From Verrucomicrobiaceae bacterium (lineage in GTDB: Bacteria; Verrucomicrobiota; Verrucomicrobiia; Verrucomicrobiales; Verrucomicrobiaceae), in NCBI GenBank assembly GCA_016795365.1, contig JAEUHN010000001.1, positions 1 to 64,000 on the forward strand: a DNA stretch of 64,000 bases. The letters run 5' to 3'. The translations under genes and the position numbers were made by a program. Position 1 is the stretch's first letter; the number at the start of each line of letters is the position of its first letter. Positions 1-9,275 of this stretch are shown piece by piece. The notes under the pieces were generated by a model. That model saw only the letters and a list, made by a program, of their open reading frames with translations. It ran no database searches and was not told the origin of the DNA.

Positions 1-2715
1 GATGGTGCGGGTCAAGTCCTTGATCTCCAACACCAACACCCCGCCACCCAGATCCACAATCGTCACGGAGGTATTCGCCGCTCCCGGTGATCCCGTGGCG
101 TCGATCGTCAAAGTGCCAGAGGAGAGAGACATCGGGATCTCCGCAGTCACTGGCGTGTAGATGTAAGTCTCGCCACCATCGAAAGGCGTGTTGGTCACGG
201 CATTGCCCGCGAGGTCAAAGGTGCGCGGACCGGTGCCCGTGCCGACAATGCCAAAGTCGAAGGTGCCCTCGTCGGCGTCGTTGTTCGTGAAGCTCACGAG
301 CGCCGAATGCGTGCCAGCGGCTGAAGGGTCATACGTTACCGTAAAAGTCGTGCTGCTGCTGGGTGTCACCGTGGTGGTCACTGGCTGAGTCACGGCAAAG
401 TGAGCCGAACCTGAACCGGTTACGCCAACGGTGCCGAGCGTGAGGTTCCCCGTGCCGCTGTTGGTGATCGTGAATGTGCGCTGCACCACTCCGCCTTGCA
501 CTGGCGTGCTACCGAAGTCCGTGCCGATCGTCGTGTTAAGCACCGCCGAGCCGTCGGCAATGTTGTTGCTGTTGTAGCTGACGGCGATCTCAGGGGCCGT
601 CGCCGTGAAGTTCGCCGTGATCGACTTGGCCGCATCCATCGTCACTGTGGTTGCAGCGCTGCTCGCGTTAGCCACCGCACCAGTCCAGTTGGAGAAGACG
701 TAGCCCGAGTTCGCCGTGGCCGACACACTGACCACCGTGCCCGAATCGAAGAACGTCCCGCTTGCCGGCGTCACCGTGCCACCTGCGCCTGGACTCGCCG
801 CCGTGGTGAGCTGATACTGCGTGATGAAGCTGCCCGTGATCGAGAGCGGCGATGCTAAAACCGTGATCGAGTGCGAGATCGCGCCCAAATCCGACCACGA
901 GCTGAACACCGCCCGCGTCCCTGCGCCCAAGGTCTGCGGCGTAGTGGTGGACAAGGTGTAAGTCCCCGGTGGCAGCGGCACTGTCTGCGAGCCCGTGTAA
1001 GGCGTCCCGTTCAGCGTAAAGCCTACGCCCGCCGGCACAGTGACCGTGACATTCTGCGGTGCCGGATTGACCGTGCCGCTGATAGTGAAGTCATAGCTCC
1101 CTTCGTCCGCATCATTATTGGTGAAGGTCAATGTCCCGCTCGGCGAACCCGCCGACGCAGCGCTCATCGTGATCTGAAATGTCGTCGTCCCACCTCCCGC
1201 CGCCACCGTGCTGCTGGCGAAGTTCTGCGTAATGGTGAAGCCCAATGGCACCGAGAGCGCCGATAGGTTCAGTGTGGCCGTGCCGCTGTTGGTTACCGTG
1301 AAGGTCTTCGTCACTGGCGTGCCGACGGTCGTTGTGCCAAAGCTCAGCGAGCCACCATCCGCCACGTTCGCCGCGCTCTCCGTCACCGCAATCTCTGGGG
1401 CTGTGGCTACGGAGACAGTGTTTTGGAACCGCGCGGCGGTGAAGTTCTCCGCGCTGGTTGCCCCGCTTTCCAGTGCGACGAGGATCTTGCCATCGGCAGC
1501 CTGCCGGATCGAGACCGGGCGATTCTGACCCGAGCCGACGAGCAGCTTTTTGATGCCGCCTGTGGCAAACCCAGAGTCCAGGGTGCCGTTGGTATTCACG
1601 CGTATCAGCACCGTTTCCAGAACGTTGGGCCCAGGGTTCTGCCAGAAGCCGCCCGCAATGATTTTGCCATCCGCCTGAATGATCAACGAGTAAAAGGCAT
1701 CCGTCAGCGTGCCCAGAGGCAGGGTCAAAATGCCCGTGGTGTTGAAGCCGGCGTCCAGATCCCCTGCGGAGGTTAGTCGGAGCACCAAACCGTCAAGCTG
1801 GGTCGATACGTTGGCGGTGCCGCAAACTACGACCATGCCATCCGACTGCACCTTGACATCGTTCATCGCGTAGGGCACGGCGGCCCTGGCCGTGTATAAG
1901 CCGTCACCGCCGCCAAAGCTGGGGTCCACGACTCCCGTGGGCGTGAGGCGACCAACCACGGCGATATTGTCGCCATTCGCGGCAAACGACTGGCCGCAGA
2001 AGATGATTCTCCCGTCCGACTGCACCGTCAAGCCATTCGCCGAATCCTGCTGTTCTCCCACGTCCACGGTGACCTTGCCGGCAGTGCCGAAACTGCTGTC
2101 GAGCGCTCCGTTCGGAGTCAGTTTTGCCACACTGTAGTCAATGTCGGGGCTCAAGTTGAAATCGGAGGACATGCCGGCGATCACGATGGAATTATCCGAC
2201 AGGACTACGAGCGCGTTTGCCCGGTCGGTCCCGCCGTTGAAGTCCACCTTGGTGATGCCACTGGTGCCAAAGGTGGTGTCCAGGGTGCCGTTGGTGTTCA
2301 GACGGATGATCGCGTAGTCGTCATTGCCGGAGCCTGTGCGGGAGTAGCCGCCGATGATAATCTTGCCGTCGCTCTGAAGGCCCCCGCAGGTGCCACGATC
2401 CGTGGTGGTGGCCGGGTTGACATCGATGCTGAACTTGCCCGTGCCACCGCCAAAGGTCGCCGTGTCCAGGGTGCCGTCCGCATTGAACCGGGCCACGCTC
2501 ATCTCCTGGTTCGTCACCGGCCTGCCACCACCTATGACCAGAAACTTGCCGTCGGGCTGAAGGAAGCCTCCATAGACATTGTCCGAAGCACCAAAGCTTA
2601 CAGCGTTGAACCCGTTGGGCGTATTGTAGGTGGTGTCCATATCACCGTCGGCTGCAAAAGCTGCGGTGCTGAGGATCATCGCAGAGGCGAGGAGTCTTCG
2701 GAGCATGGATTGCAT
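1..2715 (-). CDS. Secreted delta-60 repeat / choice-of-anchor D protein, 3' end outside window
   Basis: The frame is open from 2715 to the window edge (905 codons) and was read directly from the minus strand. It starts with a signal peptide (MQSMLRRLLASAMILSTAAFA, cleavage before ADG). About 400 residues of delta-60 repeats follow, each of the form 'xxQxDGKIIxxG...RLxxxGxLDxxFGxxG', which probably build a beta-propeller. Next come a choice-of-anchor D (ASPM-SPD-2-Hydin) domain with 'FTVTNSGTATLNL', an InlB-type bacterial repeat around 'SGYVFSNWTG', and a second choice-of-anchor D domain. Such proteins are exported or surface-bound; the C-terminal sorting signal would lie outside the window. 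In-frame ATGs at 2760 and 2706 are alternatives; 2715 gives the most normal signal peptide. No substrate can be inferred. Confidence 0.85.
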   Translation of the reverse strand, partial: MQSMLRRLLASAMILSTAAFAADGDMDTTYNTPNGFNAVSFGASDNVYGGFLQPDGKFLVIGGGRPVTNQEMSVARFNADGTLDTATFGGGTGKFSIDVNPATTTDRGTCGGLQSDGKIIIGGYSRTGSGNDDYAIIRLNTNGTLDTTFGTSGITKVDFNGGTDRANALVVLSDNSIVIAGMSSDFNLSPDIDYSVAKLTPNGALDSSFGTAGKVTVDVGEQQDSANGLTVQSDGRIIFCGQSFAANGDNIAVVGRLTPTGVVDPSFGGGDGLYTARAAVPYAMNDVKVQSDGMVVVCGTANVSTQLDGLVLRLTSAGDLDAGFNTTGILTLPLGTLTDAFYSLIIQADGKIIAGGFWQNPGPNVLETVLIRVNTNGTLDSGFATGGIKKLLVGSGQNRPVSIRQAADGKILVALESGATSAENFTAARFQNTVSVATAPEIAVTESAANVADGGSLSFGTTTVGTPVTKTFTVTNSGTATLNLSALSVPLGFTITQNFASSTVAAGGGTTTFQITMSAASAGSPSGTLTFTNNDADEGSYDFTISGTVNPAPQNVTVTVPAGVGFTLNGTPYTGSQTVPLPPGTYTLSTTTPQTLGAGTRAVFSSWSDLGAISHSITVLASPLSITGSFITQYQLTTAASPGAGGTVTPASGTFFDSGTVVSVSATANSGYVFSNWTGAVANASSAATTVTMDAAKSITANFTATAPEIAVSYNSNNIADGSAVLNTTIGTDFGSTPVQGGVVQRTFTITNSGTGNLTLGTVGVTGSGSAHFAVTQPVTTTVTPSSSTTFTVTYDPSAAGTHSALVSFTNNDADEGTFDFGIVGTGTGPRTFDLAGNAVTNTPFDGGETYIYTPVTAEIPMSLSSGTLTIDATGSPGAANTSVTIVDLGGGVLVLEIKDLTRTI

Positions 2716-2781
2716 GGGTCTGGGGAGGCTGAGGCGTTTGGAGGAAGAAAAGAAAGACATCACAGGAAAGGGAAGGGTGGA

Positions 2782-4635
2782 TCAATCAATGACGCGGAGT
2801 CTGAACTCCCCTGTGCCGCCAGTGATGTTCACTGTGACGTCACGGGTGGAGCCGGTGCCGGTGACACTGGCGATGGTGCCGGTGATGGTGCCTCCGTTGA
2901 CGGAGACGATCGAGAAGTGCGAGGCTTCCGTGGCATTGAGTGCCACCGGTTCGGAATAGGTCACGCGGAATGTCACGCTGTTTGCGGAGGTATTTTGGCC
3001 AGTCGGAGTCTGGCGGACCACGGAGAGGACCGTCGGCGGCGTTTTGTCCATCGTGTAGCTCTGGCCATCGTAGGGCAGGCTGGTGGAGATCGAAGGCGAG
3101 AGGCCGGAGGCATTGGCGAGACGAAGCGTGAGAGTGCCATCCGTGCTGCCAGTGGTGACGGGCACGGTCCAGGTGAGGCCGCCATTGGTAGTGCTCGGCG
3201 CGGTCACGTTCGATCCGGTAGCAGCGGCTCCCGTGAGGGTGAAATTCGACGCCGTGAGACCGGTGACGGTGCTGGCGAAGGTCAGCGTCCAGTTCACCGT
3301 GCCCGCGTTCGAGGGATCGGTATTCACGCGGTTGAGCGAGCTGATCGCCACCGGGGCAGGCAGCGTGTTGAAGCTGATGTCCGTCCCGTAGCTGGTGTTC
3401 ACGCTGTTGGTGGCGTAAGCGCGGACGTGGATCAGTGTGTTCGAGGGCAGGCCATTGACCGTGGCGCTGAAGGCACCGGTGCCGGAGCCGTTCGTCACCT
3501 TGGTGTCGGCGGTGGTCGGGTTTGCATTGGTAGACCACACGATGCCGCGCTCGGTCACGCTCGCGCCGCCATCCGCCGTCACGTTGCCGCCGAGCGTGGC
3601 GCTGTTGTGCGTGACGGCGCTCTGCGTGGCGGTAGTCACCGCCGGTGCGGAGTTGCTAACAGTTGCAGCGCCTGCGATCAATTGCGACGCGCCACCCGCA
3701 AGGACCTTCGCTCCCGTGCTGTCGGTCCAAATGGCGTTCATGCTGTTGCCGAACCCTGTGTTCTCCAGCTGCCAGGCAGTGCCATCCCAGTGATACACAT
3801 GCGTGCTGCCACTTCCCGTCGCGACATATAGGTTGCTGGCAGAGCTGCCGCTGATGCCGTTGAGGGACACGGTGCTGACGATATTCGTGTTATTAAAAGG
3901 CGACCAACTGGAGCCGTTATAGCGCAGGATAGTCGCATTCCCACCTGTGGCGAAGATGTTACTCGCATCCAGGCCCCACACAGCGTTGAGCGCATTTGAT
4001 GTTCCAGAGGGTTCCTGGATGATCGAGGTGCCATTCCAGCGTCCGATATAGCCCCCGCTCCCGACCATGACCACGTTGTTCGCCGCCGTGCCCCAAACGG
4101 CCTGAAGTGTCTGCGTCCCAAGGCCGGGCACCGATACGAGTGACCAGGTGGTGCCATTCCAACGATAGGCGGCCCCGATGCTGGTGTTCGTTTCGATGCC
4201 CACCACCCAGATGTCGGTATTCGATGATCCCCACATTCCATTGGTCGTAAAGGTGCCGCTCAGGCCCGTGCTCCTGTTGGTCCAGGAAGCACCCGAGTCG
4301 GTGCTCTGCCTGGCGTTCCCAAACCGTCCTGCCACCCAGACCTCGGTGGCACTGAAACCAATGATGCCGCGCATCGCAAACGCCGAAAACTCCGCTGGTG
4401 CCGGCTCAGTCCATGAGGTGCCATCCCAGCGGAAAAACAGACCTGGTGACGAGTTGGCACCGCCCACTGCATAAACGTTGGTGGCACTCGTTCCCCAAAA
4501 GTTCCGCAGGGAACGAGTAGCTAGTGAGGTGGGAGTTTCATTCGTCCATGTCGCACCTTGAGCGAGCGACGTCAGTAGAAAGGTTGCTACCGAAATGAAC
4601 TTTGCAGCAGTCGAGTAGAGGGGAGTCAGCTTCAT
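2782..4635 (-). CDS. Secreted propeller plus Ig-like protein, probably C-terminally truncated
   Basis: A 617-aa protein with a signal peptide (residues 1-27, ending SLAQGA). Residues about 30-340 contain repeats of the type 'xWGTSxxNVYAVGG...WDGTSWT', a BNR/WD-like propeller. Residues about 345-430 resemble a fibronectin/Ig-like module ('TLGGNVTADGGASVTERGIVW'-type, shortened here), and 430-617 hold Ig-like modules of the 'bacterial surface' kind. It stops at ...GEFRLRVID, a point where this last module normally continues ('DNDxIxDxxGNxL'), so the C-terminus and any anchoring domain appear lost. Together with the downstream gene 66 bp away it forms a minus-strand pair of secreted repeat proteins. 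The function is unknown. Confidence 0.85.
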   Translation of the reverse strand: MKLTPLYSTAAKFISVATFLLTSLAQGATWTNETPTSLATRSLRNFWGTSATNVYAVGGANSSPGLFFRWDGTSWTEPAPAEFSAFAMRGIIGFSATEVWVAGRFGNARQSTDSGASWTNRSTGLSGTFTTNGMWGSSNTDIWVVGIETNTSIGAAYRWNGTTWSLVSVPGLGTQTLQAVWGTAANNVVMVGSGGYIGRWNGTSIIQEPSGTSNALNAVWGLDASNIFATGGNATILRYNGSSWSPFNNTNIVSTVSLNGISGSSASNLYVATGSGSTHVYHWDGTAWQLENTGFGNSMNAIWTDSTGAKVLAGGASQLIAGAATVSNSAPAVTTATQSAVTHNSATLGGNVTADGGASVTERGIVWSTNANPTTADTKVTNGSGTGAFSATVNGLPSNTLIHVRAYATNSVNTSYGTDISFNTLPAPVAISSLNRVNTDPSNAGTVNWTLTFASTVTGLTASNFTLTGAAATGSNVTAPSTTNGGLTWTVPVTTGSTDGTLTLRLANASGLSPSISTSLPYDGQSYTMDKTPPTVLSVVRQTPTGQNTSANSVTFRVTYSEPVALNATEASHFSIVSVNGGTITGTIASVTGTGSTRDVTVNITGGTGEFRLRVID

Positions 4636-5318
4636 TGAATCTTCGGGGGAGGGGCTTGATGAAAAGTGTTGAGGCTCTGTTGTGGCCTATTTAATCAGGC
4701 TCTCGTCTATGAGTGGCGTGAGAAGGGGGATAAACAGAGAGGACGCGAATGGGTGCAGCGTGGCAGGCAACGTGCCAAGAAAGCGGAATCAAAGAACCAA
4801 GGCTGGCAAGTCAGCCTCCGCGAATCGCGGAGAGTCCCTTTCAGCAAGCAGGCAGCATCTGAGCCAGCCTGAAACGGTTGTCGTGGGCATCAAGATCATG
4901 GGGAGGTGGGGTGGCTGCCTAAGCACAGCAACTCAGGTCTGATTCATCGCCCCTGGCCCGCCAAGGACCAGGAATGGAAGGAGAGTGAGAGAGCACAAGG
5001 TCGGCACCCCGTGCCAAAGAAAGAGCGGCGTGATAGTAATCACTTGCCCACTGGATGCGAACTTTTTCTGCGGTCGTTTTCGTTAGATCTTGGGCGCATG
5101 GACTGATCCTGAACGGGAATGACCCAGGACGTAGGCTGCGTCTACTGCTGACCATCTGAGCTGCGCGTCCCTCCACCTAATTCCACAGCTCTCCTGGCGC
5201 ATCATCAAGCAGGCCCCGAGTCTTGGTGGGTAAAAAAGATCACTTAAACCTTGCCTCAGGTCCCGATGGGAAGGCTGGAGCGGAAATGCGGAGGAGATCT
5301 TGATCAGGAGACGGTGGC
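4636..5318. other. 683-bp intergenic region without a recognisable gene
   Basis: The small open frames on both strands here have no recognisable motifs and no homologous look. The only clear structure is a perfect 7-bp stem with a 3-nt loop at 4816-4832 (CTCCGCG-aat-CGCGGAG), with no T-run. Presumably it contains the promoter of the minus-strand gene starting at 4635. No tRNA, terminator or IS ends were seen. Confidence 0.6.
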
Positions 5319-6608
5319 CTACAACTCCGACCGATGAGTCTCCCGCGCCAGGAACACACTCACAAGGGTGATGGCTGACATGATGGCCAGATAAACCACC
5401 ACCGGCCAGGGTGCGCCATCGCTCCAGCCCAGCAACTTGGTAGCAATCAACGGTGCCAGACCACCGGCCAGAGGCGAGGCGAGTTGGTAGCCGAGAGATG
5501 CGCCGCTGTAGCGGACGCGGGTGCTGAACAACTCGGAGAAAAACGCAGCCTGAGGGCCATACATGGCCGAGTGGCCCACAAGACCCATCACCACAGCAAG
5601 CGCCACGATCAGGGGACTCCGCGTGTCCAGCATCCAGAAGAACGGCATCGCGAACAGCATGAGGAACACCGCCCCACCGAGGTAAACGGGCCGTCGTCCC
5701 AGACGGTCCGAAAGCGCGCCGAACCAGGGAATTACCACCAACTGAACCGCCGACCCGACGAGCACTGCATTGAGCAGGGCGCCCTTCGACATGCCGAGTT
5801 GCTGCGTGCCGTAGCTGAGGATGAGAACGGTGAAGATGTAGAAGAACGCGTTCTCCGCAAACCGCGCGCCCATGGCCACCAGGACGTTGCCCGGATGCTC
5901 GCGCAGCACCGTCACGATGGGCATCGCCGGAGGTGGAGCCGCCTCAGCCTGAGCCCTCTGGAATACCGGGCTCTCCATTACCTTGAGCCGGATGAACAAC
6001 CCCACGCCTAACAAGGCACCCCCGATCAGGAATGGCACCCGCCAACCCCAGGAGAGAAACGAAGCCTCGGGCAGCGACGAGAAGATTTGGAACACGGCAT
6101 TGGCCAGCAGCAGCCCCACGGGCACACCTGCCTGCACCCAGCTCGCGTGAAAGCCGCGCTTGCCATGCTCATCGCGTTCCACGGCCATCAGCACCGCACC
6201 GCCCCATTCGCCACCAACACCGAAGCCCTGGATGAAACGCAGCGCCACGAGCAGGATCGAAGCCCACACACCAAGCGTTTCATACGTGGGCAGCAGCCCC
6301 ATCGCAAAGGTGGCCACCCCCATGAGCATCAGCGTGGTCACGAGCATGGACTTGCGGCCCAGCTTGTCGCCGTAGTGCCCAAAGACCAGACCTCCCACCG
6401 GACGAGCAAAGAACCCCACGGCGTAGGTGCTGAAGGCCATCAGCGTTCCGGTCGTCGCGTCGAAGGTGGGAAAGAAAAGCTTGTTGAACACCAAAGCCGA
6501 AGCGGTGCCGTAGAGGAAAAAATCATACCACTCCACGGTGGTGCCGATGAAGCCTGCGAGCACCACACGGCGCGTTTCGGATGAGGTTGAGGAGGAAGTC
6601 ACAGCCAT
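5319..6608 (-). CDS. MFS transporter, metabolite:H+ symporter (MHS/ProP-KgtP-like) family
   Basis: A 429-aa polytopic inner-membrane protein with about 12 predicted helices. The N-terminus 'GTTVEWYDFFLYGTASAL' is diagnostic of the MHS subfamily (ProP, KgtP, ShiA), and the TM2-TM3 loop carries the MFS motif 'GHYGDKLGRKSML'. A second copy of the loop motif, 'GALSDRLGRRPVYL', lies in the C-terminal half. The family imports organic acids, osmolytes or shikimate with protons; the substrate cannot be told from sequence. It is on the same strand as, and 53 bp downstream of, a DUF1501 gene, which may be co-transcribed. Confidence 0.92.
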   Translation of the reverse strand: MAVTSSSTSSETRRVVLAGFIGTTVEWYDFFLYGTASALVFNKLFFPTFDATTGTLMAFSTYAVGFFARPVGGLVFGHYGDKLGRKSMLVTTLMLMGVATFAMGLLPTYETLGVWASILLVALRFIQGFGVGGEWGGAVLMAVERDEHGKRGFHASWVQAGVPVGLLLANAVFQIFSSLPEASFLSWGWRVPFLIGGALLGVGLFIRLKVMESPVFQRAQAEAAPPPAMPIVTVLREHPGNVLVAMGARFAENAFFYIFTVLILSYGTQQLGMSKGALLNAVLVGSAVQLVVIPWFGALSDRLGRRPVYLGGAVFLMLFAMPFFWMLDTRSPLIVALAVVMGLVGHSAMYGPQAAFFSELFSTRVRYSGASLGYQLASPLAGGLAPLIATKLLGWSDGAPWPVVVYLAIMSAITLVSVFLARETHRSEL

Positions 6609-6661
6609 GAGCCTAGCGGACTAGCACGCCCGGCGGCAAGGCATTCCATCACGCCGTGTCA

Positions 6662-8062
6662 TCAGATCAGCTCCTTCAACGGCGCTCCACCATCGACGAT
6701 GAAGTTGGGGCGACCTTGGTGGTCGAGGTAGGTCGCGTTCAGCGGCACTTCCATGTGGTGGTAAATTGTCGCCGCGAGGTCGGCAGGCGTCACGGGCCGT
6801 TCGGCGATCTCACCGCCATCGCGTGAGGAGGCACCGATGACCTGGCCGTGCCGAAAGCCGCCGCCAGCCATGCACATGGACATGACATAGGGCCAGTGGT
6901 TACGACCATCGGTGCTGCCTTGCGTGCCAAGCGTGGGAGTGCGGCCAAATTCGCCCATGGCGATGACGAGGGTGTCGTCCAACATGCCGCGTTCGTCGAG
7001 ATCGCTCACGAGCGTCGTGATGACGTGATCGAAGACAGGAAGCAGCGGGCGCAGGCCATTCCAGATGCCACCATAGGGCGGGATGTTGTCGCCGTGATTG
7101 TCCCATGTGCCAGAGGCACCGTGGTTGCTGAGGTCGATGGTGACGAAAGATGATCCGCGCTCGACCAAGCGGCGCGCGAGCAGCGCTTGCTTCGCCCAGT
7201 CGTGCTCGCCGTAGCGTTCGAGGACCTTCTTGGGCTCCTTGGACATATCGAAGGCTTCCTGGGCGCGTCCACCGGCAACGATCTCGAAGGCTTTTTGTCC
7301 AAAGCTGTCGATGGCAGTCATCATACCGCTAGCGTCGATGTCAGCGCGCAGGCCGTCCATCTGTTGCGCCAGCGTGTGACGCGATTGCAGGCGATCCATG
7401 GTGAGGCCCGTGGGCAGGTGGAAGGCCTTGGCGGCGCTGTTACCATCAAAGGGATCGTATTGCGTGCCGAGGTAACCACCCCAGGCCACATGGGAGCGGG
7501 ACTTCATGTTAAGCACCACATATGGCGGCATGGCGGGGTGATTGGGTCCGCGATGTTTGGCAATAATGGAGCCGAAGGAAGGATAAAGCTTGGCTTTGGG
7601 ATTGGTGCGCGGCTCGTTGGCGAGGTTCGCGGTTTGCATCACCATGTTCGGCTCGTGATTGCTGTGACGGCAATCGACGGAGCGGATGAGGGTGAACTTG
7701 TCCAGCATGGCGGCCTGCTTCGGCAGATACTCGCAGATGTGGGTGCCGGGCAGCTTGGTGGGGATGGTCTTGAAGGGACCACGGATCTCGCGTGGCATGT
7801 TCACCTTCGGATCCCAGGTGTCGATGTGCGAAGGGCCGCCAGTCATCCACACGAGGATGACGGCCTTGTTGTTCGTCGGTGCCATGCCTTCCGCGCGCAG
7901 CTGCATGAGGCCTGGCAAAGTGATGCCACCGAGACCTGCGAGGCTGGTCTTCAAAACCGAGCGGCGGCTGTGCACGACGACGCCATCACGCACACGCGGG
8001 TTCATGAAGGTGAACGCGTGTGCTTCGCCATGACCAGAGCAGACATGATCGGGTAAGGACAT
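6662..8062 (-). CDS. DUF1501 domain-containing Tat-exported protein
   Basis: A 466-aa protein with a twin-arginine type leader (SRRSVLKTSLAGLGGITL near residue 32) followed by the typical DUF1501 core: 'WMTGGPSHIDTWDPK', 'RSVDCRHSNHEPNM' and 'LVIAMGEFGRTPTLG...GRNHWP'. DUF1501 belongs to the alkaline-phosphatase/sulfatase-like superfamily and is hugely expanded in Planctomycetes and Verrucomicrobia, usually beside DUF1549/DUF1553 cytochrome proteins. No such partner is adjacent here. An in-frame ATG at 8005 would give a shorter leader. The periplasmic role and substrate are unknown. Confidence 0.92.
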   Translation of the reverse strand: MSLPDHVCSGHGEAHAFTFMNPRVRDGVVVHSRRSVLKTSLAGLGGITLPGLMQLRAEGMAPTNNKAVILVWMTGGPSHIDTWDPKVNMPREIRGPFKTIPTKLPGTHICEYLPKQAAMLDKFTLIRSVDCRHSNHEPNMVMQTANLANEPRTNPKAKLYPSFGSIIAKHRGPNHPAMPPYVVLNMKSRSHVAWGGYLGTQYDPFDGNSAAKAFHLPTGLTMDRLQSRHTLAQQMDGLRADIDASGMMTAIDSFGQKAFEIVAGGRAQEAFDMSKEPKKVLERYGEHDWAKQALLARRLVERGSSFVTIDLSNHGASGTWDNHGDNIPPYGGIWNGLRPLLPVFDHVITTLVSDLDERGMLDDTLVIAMGEFGRTPTLGTQGSTDGRNHWPYVMSMCMAGGGFRHGQVIGASSRDGGEIAERPVTPADLAATIYHHMEVPLNATYLDHQGRPNFIVDGGAPLKELI

Positions 8063-8107
8063 CGCCCGACCATACGAACGACCACCGCAGACTCTAACTG
8101 CCGCGTG

Positions 8108-8629
8108 CTACTTCCCTTCTCCCGTCGTCAATTGCAGCACAAACAACAGCCTGCCATCGCGCCATTTGGGGCCTCCAATGAAAAGCGGACTGCCATGGCG
8201 CAGGACGGTATCCGTCTTCACCAGCACCTCCTGCTCACGCCAGAACTGGAGATCAAGCTTCATCCCGCCGCCGTCGGCAGGGCCCTTGGAATCCAACTTC
8301 ACGAACAGCTCCTTCGATGGCACCACCCAGCTCTCATACTGCCGGAAGATGTCCTGATGATGCTGGCCGATGATCTCGAAGCGCGTGAAGGGGAAGACCT
8401 TCGCCAAGCGCTGAGGCAGGTCCTTCAGATTGGCGGGCACATCGGCGGGCACATCGGCTGGCACCTCCATGGCATCGCCCTTGGAGGCATAGATCAAAGC
8501 GCCCCACACCTTACCATCGGTCGCAGGTTTCTTGACCGGCAGCGGCTCCTGCGCGTGCACGACCGAACCCGCTGCCAGCAGCATCATGGCGGTTGCCAAC
8601 CAAAGGCGTCGGGACGAGGGCGAGTGCAT
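8108..8629 (-). CDS. Small secreted hypothetical protein downstream of the anti-sigma factor
   Basis: A 173-aa protein with a clear signal peptide (ending SVVHA/QE). The mature part has no motif I recognise; it has aromatic/charged segments ('FEIIGQHHQDIFRQYESW') that suggest a small beta-rich periplasmic domain. Codons for residues about 55-66 come from a three-copy 12-bp repeat giving (ADVP)n. It lies 10 bp downstream of the anti-sigma gene on the same strand, so it is probably part of the sigma/anti-sigma operon and could belong to the signal-sensing pathway. That role is inferred from position only. Confidence 0.75.
   Translation of the reverse strand: MHSPSSRRLWLATAMMLLAAGSVVHAQEPLPVKKPATDGKVWGALIYASKGDAMEVPADVPADVPANLKDLPQRLAKVFPFTRFEIIGQHHQDIFRQYESWVVPSKELFVKLDSKGPADGGGMKLDLQFWREQEVLVKTDTVLRHGSPLFIGGPKWRDGRLLFVLQLTTGEGK
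8432..8467. repeat. Three-copy 12-bp in-frame tandem repeat
   Basis: GGCGGGCACATC occurs twice perfectly and a third time with two substitutions (GGCTGGCACCTC). Being a multiple of 3, it adds repeated Ala-Asp-Val-Pro units to the secreted protein encoded at 8108-8629 without breaking the frame. It could vary in copy number. Confidence 0.85.
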
Positions 8630-8639
8630 GGTGAGAAGC

Positions 8640-9275
8640 TTAGCGGGTGATCACACGCGGTTGATTGCGGCTGTCCTTGGCCAGCACCATCACGATCTCA
8701 CCCTTGTCTGAGAACATCGTGGTCATCGCCACCTGCTGATCCGTCTCGCTGCGATGAACACGAAAGCCGACTACCTTCTTGTCCGCCGGGATAGCATCCA
8801 GACCATCAAGCATGAGCACCGTGGCGTTCGCGTCACTGGAGTGGAAGGTGTTGGCCTTCACCGTGGTGTTAGGCGCATAAGTGCTGAGCACGACGGTGGA
8901 ACCTTTGCCACCAGGTGCTGCGGGCCACTGAAGCACCGCGATCAGCGCGCAGGAAGCAGCCGCCGCACCGAGAATCCAAGGGCGCAGCAGACCGAACCAC
9001 GACAGACCAGTGGCGGCCGATGCGGCCTTGCCTTCATCACGACGAAGCTCGGCAATACGCTGCTGGATCTGGCTGTTGAAGAAGTCGGCATGCGGCACCT
9101 CCGCGATGCGCGGGAATCCTTCCTGGAAGGCGGCGCGCAACGATTGCAGCGACTCGGCCTCGGCACGGAGTGCAGAGTCAGTCTTCAGCCGGGCGTCGAA
9201 GCTGGCGCGTTCGTCCGCGTCCATCTCGCCATCGAGCCAGCGGGCGAGCAGTTGTTCATCAGGGTTCGGGTTCAT
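8640..9275 (-). CDS. Anti-sigma factor-like membrane protein
   Basis: A 211-aa protein starting 'MNPNPDEQLLARWLDGEMDA', the N-terminal helix typical of transmembrane anti-sigma factors, followed by a helical cytoplasmic region. A single TM helix lies at about residues 96-114 (WILGAAAASCALIAVLQW), with a periplasmic tail of about 95 residues. The zinc-binding HxxxCxxC of ZAS-type anti-sigmas is absent. Its ATG lies inside the end of the upstream ECF sigma gene (17-bp overlap), so the two are translationally coupled and the protein very probably holds that sigma factor at the membrane. Confidence 0.85.
   Translation of the reverse strand: MNPNPDEQLLARWLDGEMDADERASFDARLKTDSALRAEAESLQSLRAAFQEGFPRIAEVPHADFFNSQIQQRIAELRRDEGKAASAATGLSWFGLLRPWILGAAAASCALIAVLQWPAAPGGKGSTVVLSTYAPNTTVKANTFHSSDANATVLMLDGLDAIPADKKVVGFRVHRSETDQQVAMTTMFSDKGEIVMVLAKDSRNQPRVITR

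Noticed and set aside
4816-4832. Hairpin as terminator
   Set aside because: Short stem and no T-run; it does not follow any gene.
4666-5176. Several small open frames on both strands in the 683-bp gap
   Set aside because: No motif, no codon-use signal, and frames contradict each other; treated as non-coding.
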